A model generated the notes under the pieces. That model was not told the DNA's origin, did not search any database, and was given only the letters and a program-made list of their open reading frames with translations. A program made the position numbers and the translations under genes. Shown in pieces: positions 50,901 to 59,485 of a stretch of 64,000 nucleotides of DNA. Origin of the DNA: Faecalibacterium sp. I4-1-79 (GTDB taxonomy: Bacteria > Bacillota > Clostridia > Oscillospirales > Ruminococcaceae); assembly GCF_023347235.1 (NCBI RefSeq), contig NZ_CP094467.1:682001-746000 (forward strand), given 5' to 3'. Numbering within the stretch: the first letter of the stretch is position 1; each line of letters starts with the position of its first letter.

Positions 50901-51260
50901 TGGGCAAAGGAATATGCAGCGTTGAAAGGGCTGCTCTCCGAGGATGAGTACGCTGCTGCCCGTTCCAGCACCCTGAACGCCCACTATACCAGCCCTACCG
51001 TCATCCGTAGTATCTACGATGCCGTGGAGCGCATGGGTTTCCACAGCGGTAACATTCTGGAACCTAGTATGGGCGTGGGCAACTTCTTTGGAATGCTGCC
51101 GGACAGCCTGGCAGACAGCCGCTTATACGGCGTGGAGCTGGACAGCATGGCGGTAATACGTTGCTTGCACACGAAGTTGGTGCGGGCAAGACCTACGAAA
51201 TGGCGGCATCCGCTATGGAAGCGAAACGGCTGGGGCTGTGCCAGAAATCCTTGTTCGTAG
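47979..51260 (+). pseudogene. Large helicase/methylase protein of the conjugative element, N-terminal part (out-of-frame deletion)
   Basis: The frame encodes up to about 1,060 residues of the giant DNA methylase/SNF2 helicase protein of Tn1549-like elements. The N-terminus has YLALAQRTANGLTRYWESWT and YPFADQLMIYAQRPDATACA. A Pro/Ala/Glu-rich linker (about residues 260-375) overlaps the nested tnpV gene. Further on are DYKVGDNAIIDLP and the methylase beginning [58 protein letters not shown]. After LYGVELDSM (about 51147) the protein jumps, out of frame, to the helicase Walker A region ([13 protein letters not shown]), which is read in another frame. The rest of the methylase is missing. AAGAAGGAGG precedes the ATG. 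Confidence 0.85.
48748..49104 (+). CDS. tnpV: TnpV-family protein nested in another frame
   Basis: A 118-residue frame inside the large helicase/methylase gene on the same strand, with its own AAAGGAG site and ATG. The sequence matches the TnpV transposon-encoded family: VGDYQLPNLTLNQPRKPLGK, YGRLRRTYLMNHRPVLYNTM, then LYPHLMEVEQTAESQM and NSLRAQAEELVLMELIYS. In the frame of the host gene the same bases give only a low-complexity Pro/Ala/Gly/Glu linker. This indicates that tnpV is the constrained frame here. Its function is unknown. Confidence 0.8.
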   Translation: MNTNSRNVTYSTVGDYQLPNLTLNQPRKPLGKYGRLRRTYLMNHRPVLYNTMLLNGSLYPHLMEVEQTAESQMQQTMQGLLKQNPAPDKEQNQMAWVQQMNSLRAQAEELVLMELIYS

Positions 51261-51686
51261 TGCCCAACCATCTGACGGAACAATGGGCATCGGATTTTCT
51301 GAACCTCTACCCCAACGCCAAACTTTTGGTGGCACGGCGCAAGGATTTTGAGACCGCAAACCGCAAAAAATTCTGCGCCCGCATCGCCACCGGCGACTAC
51401 GATGCTGTCATCATTGGGCACAGCCAGTTTGAGCGCATTCCTCTGTCCTTTGAGCGGCAGGAGCGTATTATTCAGGAGCAAATTTATGAAACGCTTGCCG
51501 CCATCAATGAGCTGAAAGTCCACGCAGGCGAGAATTTCTCCATCAAGCAGATGGAAAAGACCCGGAAAACGCTGGAAACCAAGCTGGAAAAACTGCGCTC
51601 CGATGAGCGTAAGGACGATGTAATCACCTTTGAGCAACTGGGCGTTGACAGGCTCTTTGTGGACGAGAGCCATTTCTACAAGAACC
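51155..51686 (+). pseudogene. Large helicase protein, SNF2 helicase start (5' exon of the intron)
   Basis: In this frame the sequence is the beginning of the helicase domain: [20 protein letters not shown] (Walker A), [40 protein letters not shown] and [15 protein letters not shown] (DEAH-like motif II, here DESH). It has no start codon of its own except TTG 51161 without a ribosome binding site; the junction with the N-terminal part at about 51148 is an out-of-frame deletion. The domain is interrupted at AAGAACC (51680-51686) by the group II intron and continues at 54534. Confidence 0.85.
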
Positions 51687-52405
51687 GTGCGAAACGTTGT
51701 GCATAAGCCCTTGTTGACAGCAAGGACGAAAAGCACCATGTGATTGCACTTAGCAATAAGAAAATATCACAGAGAACTTTAATCTCGAAATCAGAGGTGA
51801 AATTCCTCTGCCGTACAGAACCAATGTCGAGGAACAGAATTTCAGAGAATAGGTCAAAATTCAAGATAGTACGAGAGCTAATACTCCACTGTGCGTTGCC
51901 ACCTGTAAGTGTGCATTGTACAGAGCGTGGTGAAGACGTAACCTGAAAACCTAAACCTCTGCAAAGAGGCATGGATAATAATGGTGCGGGCTTCCGAAAC
52001 CTATGGCTATCCGATAGGGAAAGCTATGCAGCATCGTAAGAGCGAACGACATCTGAAAGGGTGACCCTTGGAAAAAGTGTGTGTGGCTGGTTTTTCTGCA
52101 CACGCCCTGTGGGATGAAATCCCCATCAGGAATCATGCAGCAACTGTGGTTCAAAGCATGGTTAGATTTTCCCGGTGTAAGGTAGCAGCCTAAGGGTTTC
52201 AGAACAAGGATAGAGATTAAGGAACGTTTGAGAGCCTGTTGTTGGAGCGTTACAGCGCAGTGAACGCAACAGGAAGTCAGCCGTATCATAGTAGTCTGGG
52301 CTGGGTAATGCCAGTCAAACGGAATTGAAATATTCCATGGCGAAGGATACGAGTCAAATCGATTTGTAAATTTCACAAAATGAAAATCCTATAACTCCCT
52401 GAAAG

Positions 52406-53595
52406 ATGGGTGACGAACTGCGAGGTGAAAACCTTGTGCATTTGAACGTCAGATTTTCAACGGAAACGGAACTTAAAAAGATTCAGGATTTTCTCTATGA
52501 GAAGTCCGGTCAAGGAGTATCGTTCACCGGTCTGGTGGAAGCGATGGTAAATGAAGTGACCATTGTAACCGCCGTCCACAATATCAAGTCCAACAAAGGC
52601 AGCAAAACTGCTGGCGTGGATAAGATAAAAATGGACAAATACCTTCAAATGCCCAAAGATGAGCTTATTTTATTGATTCAATCGAGTTTTCGCAACTACC
52701 GCCCCAAACCAGCCCGCCGTGAATATATCGAAAAGAGTAACGGCAAGAAAAGACCGCTGGGTATCCCCACTGTATTGGACAGGATCATACAGGAGTGCGT
52801 GCGTATCATTATCGAGCCGATCTGTGAAGCGAGATTTTATCCGCAAAGCTACGGCTTTCGCCCCTATCGGGCACAGAAACACGCAATCCGGGGTATCATC
52901 AATGTCATAAATGCTGGATGTAAATCGCCCGACCAACCCGTGTGGGCTATTGAGGGTGACATCAAGGGATGCTTCGACAATATCAATCACCGCCTGCTGC
53001 TCCAAAAACTCTGGAGAATCGGTATCCATGACAAGCGTGTGCTGAAAATTATCAGTCAGATGCTAAAAGCTGGATATATGGAAAATGACCTGTTTCATGC
53101 AACAGAGCTTGGTACACCGCAGGGAGGAATCCTCTCACCGCTTTTATCCAATGTTTATCTCAACGATTTCGATTGGTATGTTGGTCGTATGTATATGGAG
53201 CCGCACAGACAGTGCAAGCATAAAGGCAACGACACAAGGCGTTTGAAATGGGCTGGTGTAACGCCAAAGTACAATTATCGCTACGCCGATGATTGGGTGA
53301 TTCTGACGTCAACGGAGAAGGAAGCACTCCGCTTGAAACGTGTCTTGACAAAATATTTTCGGAACAGAATGAAACTCGAATTGTCGCAGGAAAAGACCTA
53401 TGTAACAGACCTGCGGACAAACGGTATACACTTTCTTGGCTTTGTGGTAAAGGCCGAACGAAAACGGAAAACTCCTGACCCGGCAACATGGACGAAACAT
53501 CTGGTTGGAAAGCCGCTGCCGGATATGGAACGGTTAGGAAAGAAGATTAAGAAACTGCTCGAAGAAGTGCACCGCATAGAACTTTGTCAAAAAAG
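52406..53595 (+). pseudogene. ltrA: Group II intron-encoded reverse transcriptase/maturase, N-terminal part (frameshifted)
   Basis: The frame holds a complete reverse transcriptase domain: KGSKTAGVDKIKMDKYL (RT1), RPLGIPTVLDRIIQECVRII (RT2), FYPQSYGFRPYRAQKHAI (RT3), AIEGDIKGCFDNINHRLLLQ (RT4), GTPQGGILSPLLSNVYLNDF and the catalytic YADD at residues 293-296. Thumb/maturase sequence follows to LGKKIKKLLEEVHRIE. At about 53577-53595 the correct continuation shifts to another frame (from ...GAACTTTGTC on), consistent with loss of a single base. The original frame ends uselessly at 53800. As written, a functional maturase cannot be made from one frame. Confidence 0.85.
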
Positions 53596-54323
53596 TCAAT
53601 GTGCAGGCTGCGCAAATTCAGTACGTCAACTCTGTCATTATGGGTATGGCACAGTACTTGCAGACATCCATCTGCTCTCATGCCTACCATGCGATAGACC
53701 GCAGAGTAAACAACGCTGCACTGACTGTATGGAAAAAGCTGTACCCCAAACGGTACAACTCCATGCAGGTGCCGCTGAAGGTGCTTTGCAATCTTCCTGA
53801 CCGACACAAGGGCTACGACAGTAAGACATTTGCTGTATGGGTCGAAGGAAAATGGTTTGGTATAACTTATGCGTTCATCACGCATAGTCACTATGAACCC
53901 AAGCCATTTGACCAGAAAATGACGCCGTATACAGTGGAAGGGCGCAGACGGTATGTGAGCTATCGTGCTAAGCACAAGCCACTGCCATGTGACCGTCCAT
54001 CCGTTAACTCCCCGAACGATATTGCAATGTCAGCATACGCAAAGGGAAGGATGAATTTTGAGTATTATATGAACCGGGAGTATGCTTACAGCAGGGACAA
54101 AGGAAAATGTAAATGCTGTGGAAATGCCTTCTCACCCGTGCTTCAAAAGCATTGTCACCACGTTAAAAACAAGCTTCCACTTGATAGAATCAATAAAGTG
54201 CCAAATCTGGTTTGGCTGTGTGAACCATGCCACCGCATGGTTCACAACAGTCCAATACCGCCTGAACTTGATGCAAAGACGGTAGGCAAAATCATGAAAT
54301 ACCGCGAAAAACTTAAACTGTGA
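53583..54323 (+). pseudogene. ltrA: Intron-encoded maturase and HNH endonuclease, C-terminal part
   Basis: Continuation of the maturase in another frame: FVKKVNVQAAQIQYVNSVIM, MAQYLQTSICSHAYHAIDRR, then an X/D domain and a C-terminal HNH endonuclease: CKCCGNAFSPVLQKHCHHVK and VPNLVWLCEPCHRMVHNSPI with the CxxC...CxxC zinc pairs and the H-H...H core. The protein is thus of the RT-X-D-En type that can cut target DNA for retrohoming. There is no ribosome binding site for independent translation of this half. Confidence 0.82.
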
Positions 54324-54533
54324 AATTTACAACCACTCTGTGTCCGTGAGAACACAGCAGTGTTGAAATCTGAAGGAAGAAAGTAAATCGATTTGATGGT
54401 ACGCCGGGTGCGCTGAAAGGTGCACGCCCGGCGTGAGGTGGGGGAAAACTTGGAGATTACTTCAAAAAGTTACCTATCACAACAAAGCAGACTACTCTGC
54501 GGACTGCTTCGCAGCCGCAGAGGTGCTGCACAT

Positions 54534-56491
54534 TCTTTTTGACCACAAAAATGCGGAATGTCGCTGGATTATCCACCAGCGAAGCCCAGAAATCCAGCGA
54601 TATGTTCGGCAAGTGCCGCTATCTGGACGAGATCACCGGCGGGCGTGGCGTGGTATTCGCTACCGGCACCCCGGTGAGCAACTCCATGACCGAGTTGTAC
54701 ACGGTCATGCGGTACCTCCAGTACAGCACCTTGCAGCAGAAAAAGCTGACGCACTTCGACTGCTGGGCATCCACCTTTGGTGAGACGACCACGGCCATTG
54801 AACTTGCCCCGGAGGGTACCGGCTACCGTGCCCGCACCCGGTTCGCCAAGTTTTTCAACCTCCCTGAGTTGATGTCCATGTTCAAGGAGGTTGCGGACAT
54901 TAAAACTAGCGACCAGCTTCATCTGCCGGTGCCGGTCGCAAAGTTTGAAACCGTGGTGGCAAAGCCGTCCGAAATTCAAAAGGAAATGGTGCAGGAACTG
55001 AGCAAACGTGCTGCAGAAATCCACTCCGGTGCAGTGGATGCCTCCGTGGACAATATGCTCTGCGTCACAAACGATGGGCGCAAAATCGGCTTGGACGTTC
55101 GCTTGATGAACCCCATGCTGCCAGATGATCTCAACAGCAAATTGAACGTATGCGTTCAAAATGTGTTGAAAATCTGGGAGGAGGGTAAAGAACAGAAGTT
55201 GACCCAACTTTTGTTCTGCGACCTCTCGACACCGAAAAACGATGGCAATTTCAACGTCTACGATGACATTCGCAAAAAGCTGATCGCCGCCGGTGTGCCG
55301 GAAAACGAGATCGAATTTATCCACAATGCTGACACCGAAGCAAAAAAGGCGGCGCTGTTCTCCAAAGTGCGCTCCGGCGATGTGCGAGTTTTGCTCGGAA
55401 GTACGGCAAAAATGGGAGCGGGCACCAACGTGCAATCCCGGCTTGTGGCGGTGCATCACTTGGACGTTGGCTGGAAGCCCAGCGACATGACCCAGCGCAA
55501 TGGTCGCATCATCCGGCAGGGCAATATGAATAAGGAAGTCAAGGTGTTCAATTACGTTACGGAAGGGACATTTGACAGTTATTTGTTCCAAACTTTGGAA
55601 AATAAACAGCGGTTTATCAGCCAAATCATGACTTCAAAATCCCCGGTGCGCTCCTGCGAGGATGTGGATGAGCAGGCGCTATCTTACGCCGAAATCAAGG
55701 CACTGTGTGCCGGAAATCCGCTCATCAAGGAGAAGATGGATTTGGATGTTCAGGTCGCAAAACTCAAGGTTCTGAAAGCCGACCACCAGAGCCAGAAATT
55801 CCGCTTGCAAGACAAGCTGCTGACAAAATTCCCGGCTGACATTCAGGAAACGAACGCCCACATCGCCGGGCTGAAAGCGGACGCGCAGCTTGCCGCCGCC
55901 CACCCGCAGGGCAAGGAGGAGTTCTGCGGTATGACCATCAGGGGCGTGACCTACGACGAGAAAAAGACCGCCGGCGAACGTCTGGTGCTCGCCTGTTCCG
56001 AACTGCCCAACGCCGAAGAAAAAGTGATCGGCAGCTACCGGGGCTTTGAGCTGTCCCTGCGGTTCGACACCTTCCGCACGGAGTATCAGGCACTTTTGAA
56101 GGGGCAGCGAAAGTACACGGTGCCTTTGGGCACCGACCCACTGGGCAACATCATCCGTCTGGATAACTCCCTGAACAACTTCCCGGAACGCATCACCGCC
56201 GCAGAAAACGAACTGGATACCCTGCATCAGCAGCAGGCGGCGGCGCAAATTGAGGTGGAAAAGCCCTTCCCGCAGGAGGAAGAACTGGCTGAAAAATCAG
56301 CACGGCTTGCAGAGCTGAACGCTCAGTTGGATGTGGACGAAAAGAGCCACGAGCCGGAACAGGACGAGGAAGAACAGGAGGACGAGTCTCGCCGCCCCTC
56401 GGTGCTGGCGGCTCTGGAAGAAAAATCCGACAAGCCGGAGCCGGTGAAGCCCTTCCGCAGTTATTACGACAAGGATGGTGATGCCCGGTGA
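54534..56491 (+). pseudogene. Large helicase protein, C-terminal part (3' exon)
   Basis: Continuation of the SNF2-type helicase: LTTKMRNVAGLSTSEAQKSS, YLDEITGGRGVVFATGTPVS (motif III TGTP), STFGETTTAIELAPEGTGYR, LLFCDLSTPKNDGNFNVYDD, RVLLGSTAKMGAGTNVQSRL, the motif VI MTQRNGRIIRQGNMNKEVKV, and FISQIMTSKSPVRSCEDVDE. A long charged C-terminal region ends with YYDKDGDAR. With the intron removed at 51687-54533 it is in frame with the 51155 segment and would give a helicase-only product of about 830 residues. The upstream deletion still prevents joining to the N-terminal part. It overlaps mobC by four bases. Confidence 0.85.
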
Positions 56492-56820
56492 GGGAAAAAC
56501 GGGATGAAACCATCATCCTGCGCTTGAGCAAAACAGAAAAGAACCGTATCTATGAAAAAATGCTCAGCATGGGCATCCGAAGCCTGAGTGCCTATATCCG
56601 CAAGATGGCACTGGACGGCTATTGCCTGCACCTTGACTTGAAAGACCTGCAACGCATGGCATATCTCTTGCAGATGTGCAGCAACAACCTGAATCAGTAC
56701 GCCAAAGCCGCCAATGAAAATGGTCGGGTCTATGCCGCCGACATGGAGGACCTGCAGCAGCGGCTGGATGAACTGATTGAGATTGGTCGGCAGATTCTTT
56801 CCCGGCTGGCTGATCTCTAA
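56488..56820 (+). CDS. mobC: MobC-type relaxosome protein
   Basis: A 110-residue protein with a ribbon-helix-helix N-terminus: REKRDETIILRLSKTEKNRI and LSMGIRSLSAYIRKMALDGY, followed by helices LKDLQRMAYLLQMCSNNLNQ and LQQRLDELIEIGRQILSRL. It is the MobC/BfmRI-like accessory protein that helps the relaxase at oriT. It starts with GTG at 56488, overlapping the end of the helicase gene. Hairpin-GTACAT element 4 begins six bases after its stop. Confidence 0.87.
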   Translation: MREKRDETIILRLSKTEKNRIYEKMLSMGIRSLSAYIRKMALDGYCLHLDLKDLQRMAYLLQMCSNNLNQYAKAANENGRVYAADMEDLQQRLDELIEIGRQILSRLADL

Positions 56821-56826
56821 ATTTCT

Positions 56827-56856
56827 CCCCGCAGTTGGAGGGCTGCGGGGGTACAT
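56827..56856 (+). other. Hairpin-GTACAT element 4
   Basis: CCCCGCAG (56827-56834), loop TTGGAGGG, CTGCGGGG (56843-56850), then directly GTACAT (56851-56856). Six bases after the mobC stop. The stem sequence is unlike that of the other three copies, but the order stop - hairpin - GTACAT with no gap is the same. Confidence 0.75.
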
Positions 56857-56922
56857 AGGCGGCAACACCATTGACAGGCTCATGCTCTATCCATATACTG
56901 AAAGCAGAAAGGCGGTGTCAAT

Positions 56923-57198
56923 ATGAAATTCGTAGCAAGAGTTCTCCTGTTTCCTGTGGTTCTCCTGAGTGCATTTCTGGTACTGATGCTGAAATGGACG
57001 CTGAACCTGTCGGCGTTTGTGCTGGCACTGCCCATGCTGTATATTTTCGGCTGCGGCCTTTATACACTGTACTGCCAGGAGTGGATGCAGTTTTTGATCT
57101 TGCTGGTGGCGGAGTTTGGCTGCTTCCTGCTCCTCACCGCCGGAACGGTCATTGTAGAAGCCGTGGAATGGTTCAGCGGCTGGATTGCAGAATTATAA
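56923..57198 (+). CDS. CD1845-family small membrane protein
   Basis: A 91-residue protein with three hydrophobic segments: VARVLLFPVVLLSAFLVLML, NLSAFVLALPMLYIFGCGLY and FLILLVAEFGCFLLLTAGTV. The sequence and its place between mobC and the relaxase match the CD1845 family of C. difficile-type elements. AAAGGCGGTGTCAAT precedes the ATG. Function unknown. A hairpin (ATGCCGC/GCGGCAT, 57207-57226) with a T-rich tail but without GTACAT follows. Confidence 0.82.
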   Translation: MKFVARVLLFPVVLLSAFLVLMLKWTLNLSAFVLALPMLYIFGCGLYTLYCQEWMQFLILLVAEFGCFLLLTAGTVIVEAVEWFSGWIAEL

Positions 57199-57251
57199 AA
57201 TTTTTATGCCGCCACTGTGCGGCATTTTCTTTTTGCCGGGAGGTGGTCAAA

Positions 57252-58640
57252 CTGGCTGCAACAAGATTGATTGCACTGCACAAAAACAAGGGGAAATCCG
57301 TTGCGGCCTGCCTGAAAAGCCGCACGGATTACGCCCAGAACCCGGACAAGACACAGCAGGGCGAACTGGTCAGCAGTTACGAATGCAGTCCTTTGACGGT
57401 GGATGAAGAATTTATGCTGTCCAAACGGCAGTATGAACTTGTCACTGGGCGCAGACAAAAAAGTGACGTGATTGCCTATCAGATCCGGCAGTCGTTCAAA
57501 CCCGGCGAGATCACCGCCGAAGAAGCCAACAAGGTGGGTTATGAGCTGGCAATGCGTTTCACCAAAGGCAAGTATGCGTTTATCGTTGCAACCCACACGG
57601 ACCGGGAACACATTCATAATCACATTATCTACAACTCCACTGCGTTGGACAGCATCCGGAAATTCCGGGATTTTTTATTGTCCGGGCTGGCTGTGCAACG
57701 GTTGAGCGATCTGATCTGCTTAGAGCATCAGCTTTCCGTCATTGAGATAAAGCCCTATCGGGAGCGGCAGAAGCGCACACTCTACCCGCCCAAAGAAAGC
57801 AATCGTGACCGTCTATGTGGCGTGATTGACACTGTTCTGGCGGAAAAGCCCAAAGACTACGAAGATTTTCTGCAAGGACTGGAGCAGCAGGGTTATGAGG
57901 TCAAGCGTGGAAAATACACCTCCGTCAAAGGCGCACGGCAGAAGCGATTCATCCGGTTCCGCACTTTGGGCGCAGGATATAGTGAAGAAGAACTGAAAGC
58001 TGTTATCTCTGGGGAAGCCGAACACCATCCCCGGCAGAAGCAGAAGCGCATCGTACCGGAACAAAAGTTTCAGATGCTGGTGGACATTCAGGCAAAGCTG
58101 GCCGAGGGAAAGAGCATGGGGTATGCTCGCTGGGCAAAGCGATATAATCTGAAAGAAATGTCCAAGACGCTGATTTTCTTACAGGAGCATAAAATCGGCA
58201 GCATTAAAGAAATGCAGGAACGTGTGGATGCAGCAACTGCTCGCTATCACGAGTTGGGCGATTCCATTAAAGCTGCAGAAGCGCGCATGACCGAGATTGC
58301 CGTTCTGCGGACGCACATCGTTAATTACGCCCGGACACGTCCGGTTTATGATGCCTACCGCAAAGCCGGGTACAGTAAGAGATTTCTGGAAGCCCACCGG
58401 GAAGAAATCACGCTGCATAAGGCTGCAAAAGCTGCTTTTGATGAAGCTGGATTGAAAAAGCTGCCAAAGACTAAGGACTTGAGCATCGAATACGCTGAAC
58501 TTCTGAAAAAGAAGAAAGAAGCATACCCAGACTACCGGAAGGCACAAGATGAGATGCAGGAGTTGATGAAAGCTCAGAAAAATGTAGAGATGTTTTTTGC
58601 AGAGGAAAAAGACACAGCCGAAAAAGAGCCAACACGATAA
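57252..58640 (+). CDS. MobA/VirD2-type relaxase, apparently with a CTG start
   Basis: A 462-residue relaxase/mobilisation nuclease that nicks oriT and pilots the strand. The N-terminal domain shows RTDYAQNPDKTQQGELVSSY, SKRQYELVTGRRQKSDVIAY, RQSFKPGEITAEEANKVGYE and the metal-binding THTDREHIHNHIIYNS (HxH). A long helical C-terminus follows. Family members begin M-A-(T/V)-T-R; here the matching codons are CTG GCT GCA ACA AGA, with CTG 57252 eight bases after GGGAGG (57238-57243). The only alternative, GTG 57243, overlaps that site. No oriT nick site could be identified by eye. Confidence 0.9.
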   Translation: MAATRLIALHKNKGKSVAACLKSRTDYAQNPDKTQQGELVSSYECSPLTVDEEFMLSKRQYELVTGRRQKSDVIAYQIRQSFKPGEITAEEANKVGYELAMRFTKGKYAFIVATHTDREHIHNHIIYNSTALDSIRKFRDFLLSGLAVQRLSDLICLEHQLSVIEIKPYRERQKRTLYPPKESNRDRLCGVIDTVLAEKPKDYEDFLQGLEQQGYEVKRGKYTSVKGARQKRFIRFRTLGAGYSEEELKAVISGEAEHHPRQKQKRIVPEQKFQMLVDIQAKLAEGKSMGYARWAKRYNLKEMSKTLIFLQEHKIGSIKEMQERVDAATARYHELGDSIKAAEARMTEIAVLRTHIVNYARTRPVYDAYRKAGYSKRFLEAHREEITLHKAAKAAFDEAGLKKLPKTKDLSIEYAELLKKKKEAYPDYRKAQDEMQELMKAQKNVEMFFAEEKDTAEKEPTR

Positions 58641-58643
58641 ACG

Positions 58644-58700
58644 AAATCCGCCGAGGATTCTTCCCGTTTTTTTCGGGAGGATTCCTCGGCGGATTTTTGC
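58644..58700 (+). terminator. Strong terminator after the relaxase
   Basis: AAATCCGCCGAGGA (from 58644) pairs with TCCTCGGCGGATTT (ending near 58696), with an inner CCCG/CGGG pair, followed by T. It closes the conjugation operon and separates it from the minus-strand region. Confidence 0.88.
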
Positions 58701-58752
58701 TTTTGAAAACTGATTTCTAAGAATGTGAATTCAAAATACCAAAATTATTCAG

Positions 58753-59139
58753 TCAAGCCAAAAAGGTAAACCACACAAATGCAGCAGTTGCACATATCAT
58801 CAGAACCAGTAGTATCGTACTTGCAAGTTTCTTCTCAATGGAAACTTTCTGATTTTTGCATAGGACAATCTGCTGAAGATTGTGAAATTCGGCTTCGCTG
58901 ACATTTCCATTTAATGCTTTCCATGCAGTGCAGCGATCTGTAACCAGCAAAAAATCGGACAGCATTTCCATAAAGATGACAGCGAAAAATGCCAGAGAAA
59001 AGAACCACATCCCATTCCATTGAAGTTCTGTCAACACCCTCTGAAGGCTTGAAGGCTTTAATGACACTAACGAAATAATGTAAATCAACGTGTTGCAGAA
59101 TTCTCTTGCTAATGGCCCTTTTTGTTTAAGAAAATCCAT
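58753..59139 (-). CDS. Hypothetical membrane protein
   Basis: A 128-residue protein with probably three membrane segments: FCNTLIYIISLVSL, WFFSLAFFAVIFMEMLSDFL and ILLVLMICATAAFVWFTFLA, with a charged cytosolic stretch between the second and third (LNGNVSEAEFHNLQQIVLCK). No family known to me. The start at 59139 (ATG) is preceded on the minus strand by AAAGGGTTGAAA. It is the most downstream gene of the minus-strand group of small secreted and membrane proteins, and it converges with the relaxase gene. Confidence 0.6.
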   Translation of the reverse strand: MDFLKQKGPLAREFCNTLIYIISLVSLKPSSLQRVLTELQWNGMWFFSLAFFAVIFMEMLSDFLLVTDRCTAWKALNGNVSEAEFHNLQQIVLCKNQKVSIEKKLASTILLVLMICATAAFVWFTFLA

Positions 59140-59169
59140 TTTCAACCCTTTCCTTACAAACGGAGTGAC

Positions 59170-59274
59170 TTAACCACCAATGGCCTGATAGTAATCCGTT
59201 TTAGAACGAATCAAAGAACCGTTTGACTTGTATTCTTTGACAGTTTGATGGTAGCAATTTTCGAAATATGTATT
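59170..59274 (-). pseudogene. Remnant of a small gene
   Basis: On the minus strand, codons read NTYFENCYHQTVKEYKSNGS then LIRSKTDYYQAIGG and a stop at 59170-59172, which looks like real protein. There is an in-frame TAG just upstream and no start; ATGCAGAAAAAA lies in another frame at 59289. The 17 bases around that ATG are identical to 60705-60721. Apparently a small gene broken by a frameshift. Confidence 0.3.
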
Positions 59275-59314
59275 CTATTTTTTCTGCATTGGAATCACCA
59301 CTTTTTTGATAAAA

Positions 59315-59485
59315 TTAGGAGCCATCACTTTCCGACAGCCATTCGTCTAGGATTCTTGATGCTATTTCAGCATATTCTTCATCTGTAGAAATAGATTTCA
59401 AATATTTGTAAAGAGTATTTTTTCTTCTGCCGCCCCAATATAGGGATAACCGGAATTCCCCAGCATCTCTTTTATTCAGGATTTT
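59315..59485 (-). CDS. Possible small protein without a standard start
   Basis: On the minus strand a frame reads LNKRDAGEFRLSLYWGGRRK followed by NTLYKYLKSISTDEEYAEIA and SRILDEWLSESDGS, about 54 residues, charged and helical at the end. The stop of the upstream gene (59476) overlaps its likely beginning, where CTG is the only candidate start near that point; an ATG at 59539 would add an unlikely extension out of frame with the upstream gene. It may be a regulatory small protein or a fragment. Unrecognised. Confidence 0.35.
   Translation of the reverse strand, partial: KILNKRDAGEFRLSLYWGGRRKNTLYKYLKSISTDEEYAEIASRILDEWLSESDGS

Larger units (their letters stand above)
51687..54533 (+). mobile_element. 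Group II intron with a probable 53-nt 3' extension
   Basis: The 5' end is GTGCGAAACGTTGTGC (51687 on), the group II consensus GTGYG. A reverse transcriptase/maturase frame lies inside. Near the 3' end a domain V-like hairpin (GCCGGGTGCGC, GAAA, GGTGCACGCCCGGC, about 54404-54435) is followed by a domain VI-like stem ending ACCTATCAC at 54480, the place where a typical intron would stop. The helicase reading frame, however, is restored exactly only if the intron ends at 54533 (...GCACAT): the exons then join as AAGAACC + TCTTTTTG, giving KNLFL. The extra 53 nt contain a strong hairpin (CTCTGCGG...CCGCAGAG). Confidence 0.85.

Noticed and set aside
51687-54480. Group II intron ending at ACCTATCAC
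   Set aside because: Canonical by structure, but the joined exons would then contain 53 extra bases and a stop; ending at 54533 restores the helicase exactly. Kept as the alternative to test.
54433-54783. Open frame running from the intron end into the helicase exon
   Set aside because: It crosses the intron boundary and reads the helicase exon out of frame; the correct helicase frame over the same bases is clear.
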